Under the pieces are notes generated by a model, which did no database searches, was not told where the DNA came from, and saw only the letters and a program-made list of their open reading frames with translations. From positions 1-29,695 of IMG/VR virus record IMGVR_UViG_3300034021_000736: a stretch of DNA of 29,695 nt; one strand, given 5' to 3'. A program made the position numbers and the translations under genes. This document shows positions 22,147-29,695 of this stretch, piece after piece. This stretch comes from a virus. The stretch's first letter is position 1, and the number at the start of each line of letters is the position of its first letter.

Positions 22147-24123
22147 ATGGATCATTATGTAATGGACTATGAGACAATAATAAATTGTTTTATAGGATGC
22201 TTTGAACATTATAAGACAGAAGATACTAAAGTATTTGTAGTTCATAAAAGTAAAAATCAAATTAAAGAACTACTTAATTTCTTAAATCAAAATGCTTCTA
22301 ATAATGAATGGCATATCTCCTATAATGGTTTAGCTTTTGACTCTCAGATTACTCAGTACTTACTTCATAATCAAGAAGTTCTGTATGAAGAGGAGAATGG
22401 TGAATCAATAGCAAATTGGATATACGAATATGCTCAATATATTATTGAGAAGAAGAATGAAAGTGGCTTTGGTGATTTTAGTGAGAAGGAATTATCTATT
22501 AGACAAATAGATGTATTTAAACTTAATCACTGGGATAATCCAGCTAAAGCATCTTCATTAAAATGGATTGAGTTTACTTCTAAATGGCATAACATATTAG
22601 ATATGCCTTTACATCATGCTGCTTGGATTGAATCTGAACAAATAGATACAATTGTAGATTATTGTTTAAATGATGTCAAAGCAACTAAATGGATATTACA
22701 TCAGAGTAAAGATCAAATAGATTTAAGAAAGACTCTCACTAACGAATATGGTATTAACCTGTTCAGTGCTTCTGAGCCTAAAATGTCAAAGGAATTATTT
22801 CTTTATTTCTTATCAAAGAAAACTGGAATAAGTAAATCAGATTTGAAAAAACAAAGAACGTTTAGAGAAAAGATTGTAGTTAAAGATATCCTATTGGATT
22901 ATATAAAGTTTGAAACCAAAGAATTTCAAGATTTATATCAAGCCTTCAAAGAAGTTGAAATAGATCCTCTACAAACCAAAGATGCATTTAAATATACTTT
23001 GAATTACAAAGGAGTAAAGACTGTATTTGGTTTAGGTGGTTTACATGGTGCCATAGAAAAAGGTATCTATAGATCAAATGAACAGATGGTTATTATGACT
23101 AGTGATGTTACATCATTCTATCCCAACTTAGCTATCCAAAATCAATGGGCTCCTGCTCATTTACCCAAAGCTGAATTTTGTGAGCAATATCAATGGTTCT
23201 TTGATGAACGTAGAAAACTATCTAAGAAAGATCCAAAGAACTATGTATATAAGATTATTCTTAATTCAACCTATGGTTTAAGTAATGATAAAGATTGCTT
23301 TCTATATGATCCTGAGTTTACAATGAAAATAACTATGAATGGACAATTGAGTCTATGCATGTTATATGAGATGTTAACTCAAGGAATACCACACTGTTTT
23401 CCTATTATGCAGAATACAGATGGTTTGGAAACTATGATTCCTATAAAATATATAGATAAGTATCTTGAGATTTGTGCTGAATGGGAAAAGATAACAAAGT
23501 TGCAATTAGAACATGATCAATACAAAGAGATGATTATTGCGGATGTAAACAATTATATTGCTGTACTCAAAGACAAAGAAGTATCAAAGGAAGATTATGA
23601 AAAAGTAATGAAAGAATATCCTCATTACAAGTTCACTGAAAATGAAGGTAAGTATTTTTACAATGCAACAAAGTGCAAAGGTAGATTTGAGTTTTTTAAT
23701 CTTGCTCTACATAAAAACCATAGTTCATTAGTTATACCAAAGGCTATTTACAATTACTTTATCAAGGATCAAAATCCAGATGAGTATATAAATAACAATA
23801 GAAATATATTTGATTTCTGTATTGGTGCCAAGATTAGGGGTTCTGATTGGGTCTTTAAAGATAACGATGGAGTACCTCAACAAAAGGTCTTAAGACTATT
23901 GGTTAGCAAGAAAGGTAATAAGTATTATAAATTCAATGTAATTGACAAAAGAATTATTAATGTTATTGCTGGAGAGAACAAACAAACACTTCTAAACAAA
24001 ATTGATATAAACCAAAGTTTTGATGATTATGATATTGACAAATTATATTATCTTGGCAAAGTTGAAGAAGAGATTACTAAAATAATTCCTACTTACAAAC
24101 AACAACAATTATCCTTATTCTAA
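22147..24123 (+). CDS. Family B DNA polymerase with 3'-5' exonuclease and clamp motif
   Basis: This 658-residue replicative polymerase has Exo I DYET (Asp7, Glu9), Exo II YNGLAFDSQ near 59-67 and Exo III YCLNDVKAT near 172-180. Polymerase motif A is SDVTSFYPNLAI near 319-330, motif B KIILNSTYG near 369-377 and motif C QNTDGLE near 422-428. Motif C reads N-T-D instead of D-T-D, keeping the essential second Asp. It is shorter than most family B enzymes (about 775 or more residues). The last five residues are QLSLF, a textbook bacterial beta-clamp binding motif, suggesting it uses the host sliding clamp. It follows a terminator and its stop overlaps the next start by one base. Confidence 0.92.
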   Translation: MDHYVMDYETIINCFIGCFEHYKTEDTKVFVVHKSKNQIKELLNFLNQNASNNEWHISYNGLAFDSQITQYLLHNQEVLYEEENGESIANWIYEYAQYIIEKKNESGFGDFSEKELSIRQIDVFKLNHWDNPAKASSLKWIEFTSKWHNILDMPLHHAAWIESEQIDTIVDYCLNDVKATKWILHQSKDQIDLRKTLTNEYGINLFSASEPKMSKELFLYFLSKKTGISKSDLKKQRTFREKIVVKDILLDYIKFETKEFQDLYQAFKEVEIDPLQTKDAFKYTLNYKGVKTVFGLGGLHGAIEKGIYRSNEQMVIMTSDVTSFYPNLAIQNQWAPAHLPKAEFCEQYQWFFDERRKLSKKDPKNYVYKIILNSTYGLSNDKDCFLYDPEFTMKITMNGQLSLCMLYEMLTQGIPHCFPIMQNTDGLETMIPIKYIDKYLEICAEWEKITKLQLEHDQYKEMIIADVNNYIAVLKDKEVSKEDYEKVMKEYPHYKFTENEGKYFYNATKCKGRFEFFNLALHKNHSSLVIPKAIYNYFIKDQNPDEYINNNRNIFDFCIGAKIRGSDWVFKDNDGVPQQKVLRLLVSKKGNKYYKFNVIDKRIINVIAGENKQTLLNKIDINQSFDDYDIDKLYYLGKVEEEITKIIPTYKQQQLSLF

Positions 24124-24491
24124 TGAAGAGAGATGAATTCATAAAATCAACTGAAGAAGCCTTAGAGCTTCTTATGGATACCCTTAAATATAAAGGAAAA
24201 GAATATTCTACTGTAGATAATACTTTTGCTAATTTTGAAAATGCTATTGGTACATCAATGTGCGATACCAGAGAAGGAGTACTGTGGCACTACATGTTAA
24301 AACATGTAGTTAGTATTAAAGATATGGTTCAGGAATTAGAAGTGGGTGGACAGTTTAGCAAAAACTATACTGAAGAATATGTAAATGAAAAGATAGGAGA
24401 TAATATTAATTATCTTCTATTACTTAGAGCAATGCTACTTGAAAGATTACAAACTAACAATACAATAACTTATGATACAGGATCTTACTGA
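24123..24491 (+). CDS. Nmad1/DUF1599-like protein
   Basis: This 122-residue helical protein contains the pattern KGKEYSTVDNTFANFENA, ML KHVVSIKDM and NEKIGDNINYLLLLRAML. That resembles the nucleotide-modification-associated domain 1 (DUF1599) proteins of phages, which look like relatives of all-alpha nucleotide pyrophosphatases. The assignment rests on pattern memory. It overlaps the polymerase and the MazG-like gene, linking it to nucleotide-pool functions. Confidence 0.5.
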   Translation: MKRDEFIKSTEEALELLMDTLKYKGKEYSTVDNTFANFENAIGTSMCDTREGVLWHYMLKHVVSIKDMVQELEVGGQFSKNYTEEYVNEKIGDNINYLLLLRAMLLERLQTNNTITYDTGSY

Positions 24492-24870
24492 CAAACTAAT
24501 TGAATTCAACAAAGCATTTGATATTCCTTATAATACTGAACCTACTAATATAGATCCTAAAGCATCTGATCTTAGATTCTCTTTAATGTTTGAAGAGAAT
24601 CAAGAATATCATATTGCTGCTAGAGAGAAGAACTTAGTAGAAATTGCTGATGGACTTGGTGATAAACTATATATTCTTATGGGCACTATTGTAGCACATG
24701 GAATGCAGGATATTATCTTAGATGTCTTCAATGAGATACACAGAAGTAATATGACCAAACTTGATGCTTATGGTAAAGTAACTAGAAGAGCTGATGGAAA
24801 GATAATGAAACCAGTTACTTATGAAAGACCAAACCTTAAACAATTCTTCAAAGATGAAAGCAATTCTTGA
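24472..24870 (+). CDS. MazG-like nucleotide pyrophosphohydrolase
   Basis: This 132-residue protein carries the all-alpha NTP pyrophosphatase signature. The first acidic pair is in MFEENQEY (E42xxE45) and the second cluster in VEIADGLGDKLYIL (Glu57, Asp60, Asp64). GTIVAHGM, then FNEIHRSNMTKLD and a GKVTRRADGKIMKP loop follow, a layout common in phage MazG/PRA-PH-like proteins. Such enzymes bind Mg2+ and hydrolyse dNTPs or alarmones such as ppGpp. It overlaps the upstream gene by 20 bases. Confidence 0.8.
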   Translation: MIQDLTDKLIEFNKAFDIPYNTEPTNIDPKASDLRFSLMFEENQEYHIAAREKNLVEIADGLGDKLYILMGTIVAHGMQDIILDVFNEIHRSNMTKLDAYGKVTRRADGKIMKPVTYERPNLKQFFKDESNS

Positions 24871-25075
24871 GTTTAATCTTCCAGAAGACAATGAAGATTT
24901 TACAATGGCAACTAAAGCTACTTCATATAGTTTAGCATTATGGGAAATAAGTCAATTTCTTAGATCTGAAATTAAGTATAATGAACAACTAAGTGAAGAT
25001 GCTTATGACGAAGTTGTAAAAATCAGAGAGAAATTTCATGATATCTTAAATGAAAACAATATAAGTTTAGATTAA
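24854..25075 (+). CDS. Small conserved phage protein of unknown function
   Basis: The ATG at 24854 gives a 73-residue protein, MKAILEFNLPEDNEDFTMAT, then a helical part (SLALWEISQFLRSEIKY) and REKFHDILNENNISLD. I recognise the pattern from many phage genomes next to nucleotide or replication genes; the function is unknown. An ATG at 24821 is in frame but would extend the overlap with the MazG-like gene to 50 bases. It is the last + strand gene. Confidence 0.65.
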   Translation: MKAILEFNLPEDNEDFTMATKATSYSLALWEISQFLRSEIKYNEQLSEDAYDEVVKIREKFHDILNENNISLD

Positions 25076-25081
25076 AATACT

Positions 25082-25107
25082 GGGGAGTTATTAGCTCCCC
25101 TTTTTTT
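25082..25107. terminator. Intrinsic terminator between convergent genes
   Basis: GGGGAG (25082-25087) pairs with CTCCCC (25095-25100), extendable by a T-G pair, followed by seven T residues on the + strand. On the minus strand the same hairpin follows the small basic gene's stop and continues into a moderately T-rich AGTATTTTAATC, so it may act in both directions. The T run overlaps the minus-strand stop codon. Confidence 0.85.
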
Positions 25108-25237
25108 ATCCTTGACCATTATATTTTTTAGCGTAATTCTTAGCGTGTTTAGAACGGGAGTTTTTAGTTTTACTATGAACTCCCTTTCTTTTTACTTTAG
25201 GCTTATTTGTTTTACTTACTGGTGTTCCTTTTTTCAT
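25106..25237 (-). CDS. 43-residue Lys-rich basic protein
   Basis: On the minus strand an ATG (complement of CAT 25235-25237) opens 43 codons to a TAA at 25106-25108: MKKGTPVSKTNKPKVKRKG then HSKTKNSRSKHAKNYAKKY. About a third of the residues are Lys and several more Arg or His, with no acidic residue, so it is strongly basic and probably unfolded. It starts six bases after the giant gene's stop, in the same direction, so it is cotranscribed with it. Binding to DNA in the capsid or to RNA is a natural guess; nothing proves it. Confidence 0.65.
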   Translation of the reverse strand: MKKGTPVSKTNKPKVKRKGVHSKTKNSRSKHAKNYAKKYNGQG

Positions 25238-25243
25238 AACTAA

Positions 25244-28200
25244 TTATTTATAAATGTTTTCTGCTGATACAAAATCTTGAATTGCTTTTGATGGATCTAT
25301 AGTTTTACCTGTTAATGCAAACGCTTTACCTATATGATTAAGAATCTTAGCTGATTCTGCTTTTTGCCAAGAATATGGTCCAACATCTTTAGAGTAATAA
25401 GCTGAATCATCACCTTGAACCATCATAATAACATCACCTAGTATCTTACCATAAGTTTGTAAAGATGGGCCATTTGCTAAGTTGAAATTACTAAGCATGT
25501 CAGAATAGAATCCAACTTTATAGTACTGAGAGTTTTCAGAAGCTACACTCATTGTCTGATATAATAAATGATTAGCTAACCAACCAAATGCTTTAAAATC
25601 TTTTGAACCTAACGGACCACCTTGTCTCTCTCTTAATTTTTCATATTTATCATCATCATCTCCATCCCAACCAAATAACATTGGAATTAATGCAGATAAG
25701 ATAGTTAATAAGGCAATTTCAGTTAAAGCTTTATATACAGCACCTTTTTCAGAAGGTCTCATATAATGCCAGTGTTTACCATAAGTAACTAACATTTTTG
25801 ATAGAGCTCTTGCTGATTGTATCCAGTAACCCATCTCTAGAGTTTGAGAAGCATTATTTCTTCTAAATCTAGGAGCAAATAGGGAACCTGAGAAACCAAA
25901 TCTGTTTACCATACCTGTAATAAAGAACTTTCTTAAGAACATAAACATTCTATAGAATAAGTATCTGTTACCTTCTGGTTGATCAAATTTAGAATATACT
26001 CCGTTTAGAATATTTTGCTTTTCCTGTATAAAAATTCTCTTTCTTTTAAATTCACTTCCTCCTAAACCCCATTTTTCATCAATACCTTCTTTTAAAGTTA
26101 GTCTATCATCAACTAATTCAAAAGCTTCATGATATGGAATTTCAGTAGTAACGCCATTAATTGTTTGTTCTACTTTAGTAAATTCCATTACTCCAAAGAA
26201 ATATTCTAATGTTGCTTCAATCTCCATAAATTTTCTAGGAGACATTAATATATTAGTAGGAGATGCAACATCTTTATAAATAGATCTGGTAATATACTCT
26301 GGCAGTTTTTCCATTGCCATACCTTGAGATGGATCAAAAGCATTTACTAATTGAGCATAGTAAGGAAGTTTACCTTTACTATAAATAGATCCAGATATTT
26401 GCATCATAGCTTTAGATGCAATCATTTTTCCTTTTAGGAAACTTTTACCGTCATAACTTGTTCCAGCAGCTAATTCAATAGCCTGTTGTAACTGCTGACC
26501 AAATCTATTCTTAACACCTGATGGTATATCAAGAGCAAAGAATCCAAAAGATGCAGCTTGCATCATTACTTTAGATAATTTCTGAAGTACTAAAGCATCA
26601 GAACCAAATCCAGTTTGCTGAACATTATAGAATGTTCTATCAATCAAACCTTTAATAGCTTTAGCTCTAATATTTTCTCCTCTTTTATTAGCAAATACAG
26701 GTATTTTATGAGTGATCCAATGGTACCAACTTGCTTTAGTTGTATCCTTTGGTTGATTCTTTGGATCATTAAGAAGCTGCATTAAACCTTTTGCTATTGG
26801 TTCAATTTCAGACAACTTACTTGCTCTTTCAATTGAGTGCATGTGTCTAAGTACAGATGTAATTACATCTAATGATACCTGATCATCATCCATTAAAGTC
26901 TTACCAGAGATATGAATCTTTTGCTCATCTTCATCAAAGAAATCTAGTTTAGTTAATTTGAATTTATCTTCAATACCCAGACCTTCATCAGTATCTTCAG
27001 CATTTGGTCTAAATTTATTTACAAAATTCTTAATTGCAATTTTAGCAGCAGATCCTTGTGATGATAAAAATTTATTAGTTTCAGTAAGTTCCTTACTAGT
27101 TTTTTCATATCTAGGAACATCCATATATAATTTATCTGATGCAGGAGCTTTTTCTTGAAACTTTAAATGAAATTCTTTTATTTTTTCAAGAATATTAAAA
27201 GCTCCTTCATTATTATCTTTTAAATCAAAATATGCTTGATTAATATAAGGACTATTTGGAACATCAAGTCTTGGTAAATATTGTTCTTTATTATCTACAG
27301 TTACACCAAGAATTTCTTCTGTAGCAAATTCAGGTTTAATATTTTGTTTATAGTATGCTAATGACGGTAATCCCCAGATATGAACATGTTTGTCTGTTTC
27401 TTTCCAGTTCATACTTTTAACGTACTTAGGATCTCTAGGTTCTATTTGATTCCATAGGAATAATCTTTCAAATCTTTTAACTCTCATTTGAAGTTCATCA
27501 TCCCATCTTTCTACTTCATTATGATTAGCCATGAACCATTCTTCAAATTCTGGATCTTTCTTAATCATACTTTCAACAAATCCTCTTTCTCTAGCTAAAT
27601 CATCAATGTCAAATCTGTCAAAGTGTTTTACTGTTATAGGTAATCCTTTTGCAGTTTGTCTATTATTATGTAAATCAATTTGATGATTATAAACTTCTAG
27701 ATAGTAATCAGTAGCTTTTTTGCTTTGTAAGCTAGAAAGTTCATCATATAACATCTTTAAATCTTGTTTAACACCTTTAGGTATAGTAGAAATAGAAGAT
27801 CTAATTTCAAATTGTTCTAAATCTTCAAGTTGTTTCTGAGTTAAATCTCTACCAGATTCACTAAGATCTTTTAGTTCTCTATATTCTCTAGCTTCACCTC
27901 GTGATAAACCATTACCATTTTTAATCATGTCTTGGAGCTCTTGGATTTTCTCTTGAGCTTCTTTAATCTTAGCAATTTTCTCTTTAGATACAAGAATTCC
28001 ATTAGGATGATTTTCTTCATCTCTATAAGCATATAACTGATCAATAATTAAATTCCAATACTCTTTAGTTTTTTCAACAATTTTAGAATCTTCTGCAAAA
28101 CTTCCAGAAAGACTATTATAAATTGCATTTATCTTTTCTATGATTAATGCTTTGTCTACATAGAACTGTTTATCTATAACTTTTCTAGTATTCATATCAT

Positions 28201-29695
28201 CCCATTCCTGTAACTTCTTTACATATTCAGGATCAAATCTATCAGGATATTTAGTTAAAAGTTGAGCTTCAAATAAACTTCTAGCTTTTTTAAATCTATA
28301 AATAGGCATGCTTTCAGGATCCTCATCAGACTCCCACTCAAAATATTTCTTTCTCTCAGTTCTATATTCTAATAGTGTTTGAGTGATACCCATTTCATCT
28401 CCTGTTTTGAGATTACCATCATTATCATATTCACTAAATAGCTTTTTATATTCTACCCAAAGAGTATCAATCTTAATTCTATTATCAATTTCAATTCTTT
28501 CTAATTCATTATCAATTAGTTTAACACCATTATTAATGTCTTCCATGATTTTATCATATCTCTCCCTGGCCATTTTACCAATTTCAACAGTAACTCCTGC
28601 ATCATTTACATAAGTCTTTTTAAAGACATCATAAATTTTATAAACTTCAGGTTTCCATTTGTCATGCATGTATGTTCTTTTCCATTCTTGACGTTCAACC
28701 TCAAGAGTTGATGCTAATTCTGTATCACCACTTTCTAGTGCAGCATCAATATCATATTTAAATTTTGATAATACTACTTCATATCCTTTAAACGGATTTA
28801 AGAATCTATGAACCTTATGAGTTTTAAACTCACCAGTTTTAGGATCTTTATAACCTAGTTCTTCAGTATATGTAATTATTTTACCAAGTTTAGATACTAA
28901 TTTAAAATCATCTAGACCAGCGTCTTTTAAAAGTTTTCTAGTCTCAGCTAAAAAATCATTAAAGTTTTTAGTAGCATTAAGTTCTACATCAATTAAAGCT
29001 TCTTTAACATATAAATCAAAACTTGATATAAGTTCATCTGGACTAGATACAGCACTCTCAACTAAAATACTTAAACCTAAACCTGATGGTTCAGGAGTTT
29101 TTCCTGATATAACTCTAGCTAGAGTATTTTCATCTCTAATATAACTATCTCTTTCTCTTTCTTTAGCAGCAATTTGTTCAGTAGTTGCACCTCTAGCAAC
29201 CATTTCAGCAATACTTTTATCAAATTCTTTATTAAGAACTTCATTAATGCCCTTCAAATGCGGTGCTAAAATACCTGGTATTGCTGCTTCATTTTGTGCA
29301 TAAACAGCAGTCATACCAATTTTAGCATTATTACTTGCTTTATTTAATAACTCAAAAACAGGACTAGATACACTAATACCTTCATCTACCATTTGTTGTT
29401 TAATCTCATCAAAAGTTTCTAGAGTTTGACTAAGATTTTTTAAGAAATACATATTCTTAGAAATAGTCAAAACTGAATCAACATCTGATCTAGATCTATT
29501 AATTTCAAGAATAATTTTTTCAATAGAATCATTGTAAGATTGTAATGAAAGAACTAATGCTTCAATTTGACTTTTTCTATAGTTGACTAAATCTAAAGGA
29601 GCTTCGTTTGTCTTAGTATAAGTTTGATACTTAGATAATGTAGATGACTCTTCTTGAAAGGGAGCTTCTAATTTTTCTTTTGAAATACTTTCTTT
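25244..29695 (-). CDS. Giant virion-associated protein, C-terminal part
   Basis: The frame is open from the window end (29695) to the TAA at 25244-25246, giving at least 1,483 residues; the start is outside. A TTG at 29470 is only an internal in-frame codon. The protein is highly charged, Lys/Glu/Asp-rich and helical, with coiled-coil stretches (KIQELQDMIKN ... EAREYRELKDLSE). Near the C-terminus it becomes more hydrophobic (MMQAASFGFFALDIP, and a likely membrane-interacting ALLTILSALIPMLFGW), followed by DGDDDD. crAss-like phages encode giant virion proteins, ejected cargo and virion RNA polymerase, opposite the replication genes. This fits that class. No RNA polymerase DxDGD active-site motif appears in the visible part. 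Confidence 0.6.
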   Translation of the reverse strand, partial: KESISKEKLEAPFQEESSTLSKYQTYTKTNEAPLDLVNYRKSQIEALVLSLQSYNDSIEKIILEINRSRSDVDSVLTISKNMYFLKNLSQTLETFDEIKQQMVDEGISVSSPVFELLNKASNNAKIGMTAVYAQNEAAIPGILAPHLKGINEVLNKEFDKSIAEMVARGATTEQIAAKERERDSYIRDENTLARVISGKTPEPSGLGLSILVESAVSSPDELISSFDLYVKEALIDVELNATKNFNDFLAETRKLLKDAGLDDFKLVSKLGKIITYTEELGYKDPKTGEFKTHKVHRFLNPFKGYEVVLSKFKYDIDAALESGDTELASTLEVERQEWKRTYMHDKWKPEVYKIYDVFKKTYVNDAGVTVEIGKMARERYDKIMEDINNGVKLIDNELERIEIDNRIKIDTLWVEYKKLFSEYDNDGNLKTGDEMGITQTLLEYRTERKKYFEWESDEDPESMPIYRFKKARSLFEAQLLTKYPDRFDPEYVKKLQEWDDMNTRKVIDKQFYVDKALIIEKINAIYNSLSGSFAEDSKIVEKTKEYWNLIIDQLYAYRDEENHPNGILVSKEKIAKIKEAQEKIQELQDMIKNGNGLSRGEAREYRELKDLSESGRDLTQKQLEDLEQFEIRSSISTIPKGVKQDLKMLYDELSSLQSKKATDYYLEVYNHQIDLHNNRQTAKGLPITVKHFDRFDIDDLARERGFVESMIKKDPEFEEWFMANHNEVERWDDELQMRVKRFERLFLWNQIEPRDPKYVKSMNWKETDKHVHIWGLPSLAYYKQNIKPEFATEEILGVTVDNKEQYLPRLDVPNSPYINQAYFDLKDNNEGAFNILEKIKEFHLKFQEKAPASDKLYMDVPRYEKTSKELTETNKFLSSQGSAAKIAIKNFVNKFRPNAEDTDEGLGIEDKFKLTKLDFFDEDEQKIHISGKTLMDDDQVSLDVITSVLRHMHSIERASKLSEIEPIAKGLMQLLNDPKNQPKDTTKASWYHWITHKIPVFANKRGENIRAKAIKGLIDRTFYNVQQTGFGSDALVLQKLSKVMMQAASFGFFALDIPSGVKNRFGQQLQQAIELAAGTSYDGKSFLKGKMIASKAMMQISGSIYSKGKLPYYAQLVNAFDPSQGMAMEKLPEYITRSIYKDVASPTNILMSPRKFMEIEATLEYFFGVMEFTKVEQTINGVTTEIPYHEAFELVDDRLTLKEGIDEKWGLGGSEFKRKRIFIQEKQNILNGVYSKFDQPEGNRYLFYRMFMFLRKFFITGMVNRFGFSGSLFAPRFRRNNASQTLEMGYWIQSARALSKMLVTYGKHWHYMRPSEKGAVYKALTEIALLTILSALIPMLFGWDGDDDDKYEKLRERQGGPLGSKDFKAFGWLANHLLYQTMSVASENSQYYKVGFYSDMLSNFNLANGPSLQTYGKILGDVIMMVQGDDSAYYSKDVGPYSWQKAESAKILNHIGKAFALTGKTIDPSKAIQDFVSAENIYK

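Noticed and set aside
25660-25685. DGDDDD in the giant protein as an RNA polymerase active-site motif
   Set aside because: It lies directly after a hydrophobic, membrane-like segment and lacks the DxDGD pattern and flanking conserved residues of crAss-like virion RNA polymerases.
26958-28613. + strand frames opposite the giant minus-strand gene
   Set aside because: They are Ser/Leu-rich antisense shadows of a continuous 1,483-codon frame.
1-29695. tRNA genes, CRISPR arrays, insertion sequences, attachment sites
   Set aside because: Intergenic space is at most about 70 bases, and no cloverleaf, spaced repeat array, transposase or integrase was seen.

Overview
The window looks like part of a double-stranded DNA phage genome of the crAss-like group (Crassvirales) infecting a Bacteroidota host. 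Four things support this. The DNA is very AT-rich (my impression is around 30% GC) and tightly packed with overlapping genes. Starts lack Shine-Dalgarno motifs and instead have A-rich leaders. A complete phage replication and recombination set sits on the + strand. A giant gene of more than 1,480 codons runs on the opposite strand toward it. The assignment rests on gene content and order and was not checked by a database search. The standard code fits: TAA, TAG and TGA all end genes.

Layout. Positions 1-1833 hold an HNH nuclease (cut by the window edge), an SF2 helicase and two small unknown genes. Positions 1902-4425 hold a first MoxR-type AAA+ ATPase paired with a von Willebrand A (VWA) protein. 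Positions 4470-7319 are a run of short overlapping genes, mostly of unknown function, including a small zinc metallopeptidase. Positions 7312-9118 hold a long thymidylate synthase, two mini-genes and a possible NinB-like protein. Positions 9108-11250 switch strand repeatedly: a minus-strand unknown gene, a plus-strand uracil-DNA glycosylase, then a four-gene minus-strand cassette of membrane and coiled-coil proteins that looks like holin and spanin functions.

Positions 11320-16611 are the core replication and recombination module: a DnaA-domain-IV-like initiator, a possible loader, DnaB-like helicase, an unknown protein, a Sak4/RecA-like ATPase, a single-strand binding protein, a DnaG-like primase and a GIY-YIG nuclease. 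Positions 16601-18935 carry a second AAA+/VWA pair, whose VWA partner also has a zincin domain. Positions 18976-25075 hold an unknown protein, a PD-(D/E)XK exonuclease, two conserved unknowns, a family B DNA polymerase ending in a sliding-clamp motif, and nucleotide-metabolism proteins (Nmad1-like and MazG-like). The + strand block ends at a hairpin terminator near 25.1 kb. There it meets a 43-residue basic minus-strand gene and the 3' end of the giant minus-strand gene, probably a virion protein.

The genes together describe near-autonomous DNA replication: initiator, helicase, primase, SSB and polymerase, with the clamp apparently borrowed from the host. Recombination (Sak4, exonuclease, perhaps NinB-like) and nucleotide-pool control (ThyA, MazG, UDG) accompany it. 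The most unusual content is two separate MoxR/VWA machines in one phage segment, the strand-switching lysis and UDG region, and strong hairpins placed only 14-24 bases before the next start codon. No tRNA, rRNA, CRISPR, insertion sequence or attachment site was recognised, and no gene-free stretch exceeds about 70 bases.
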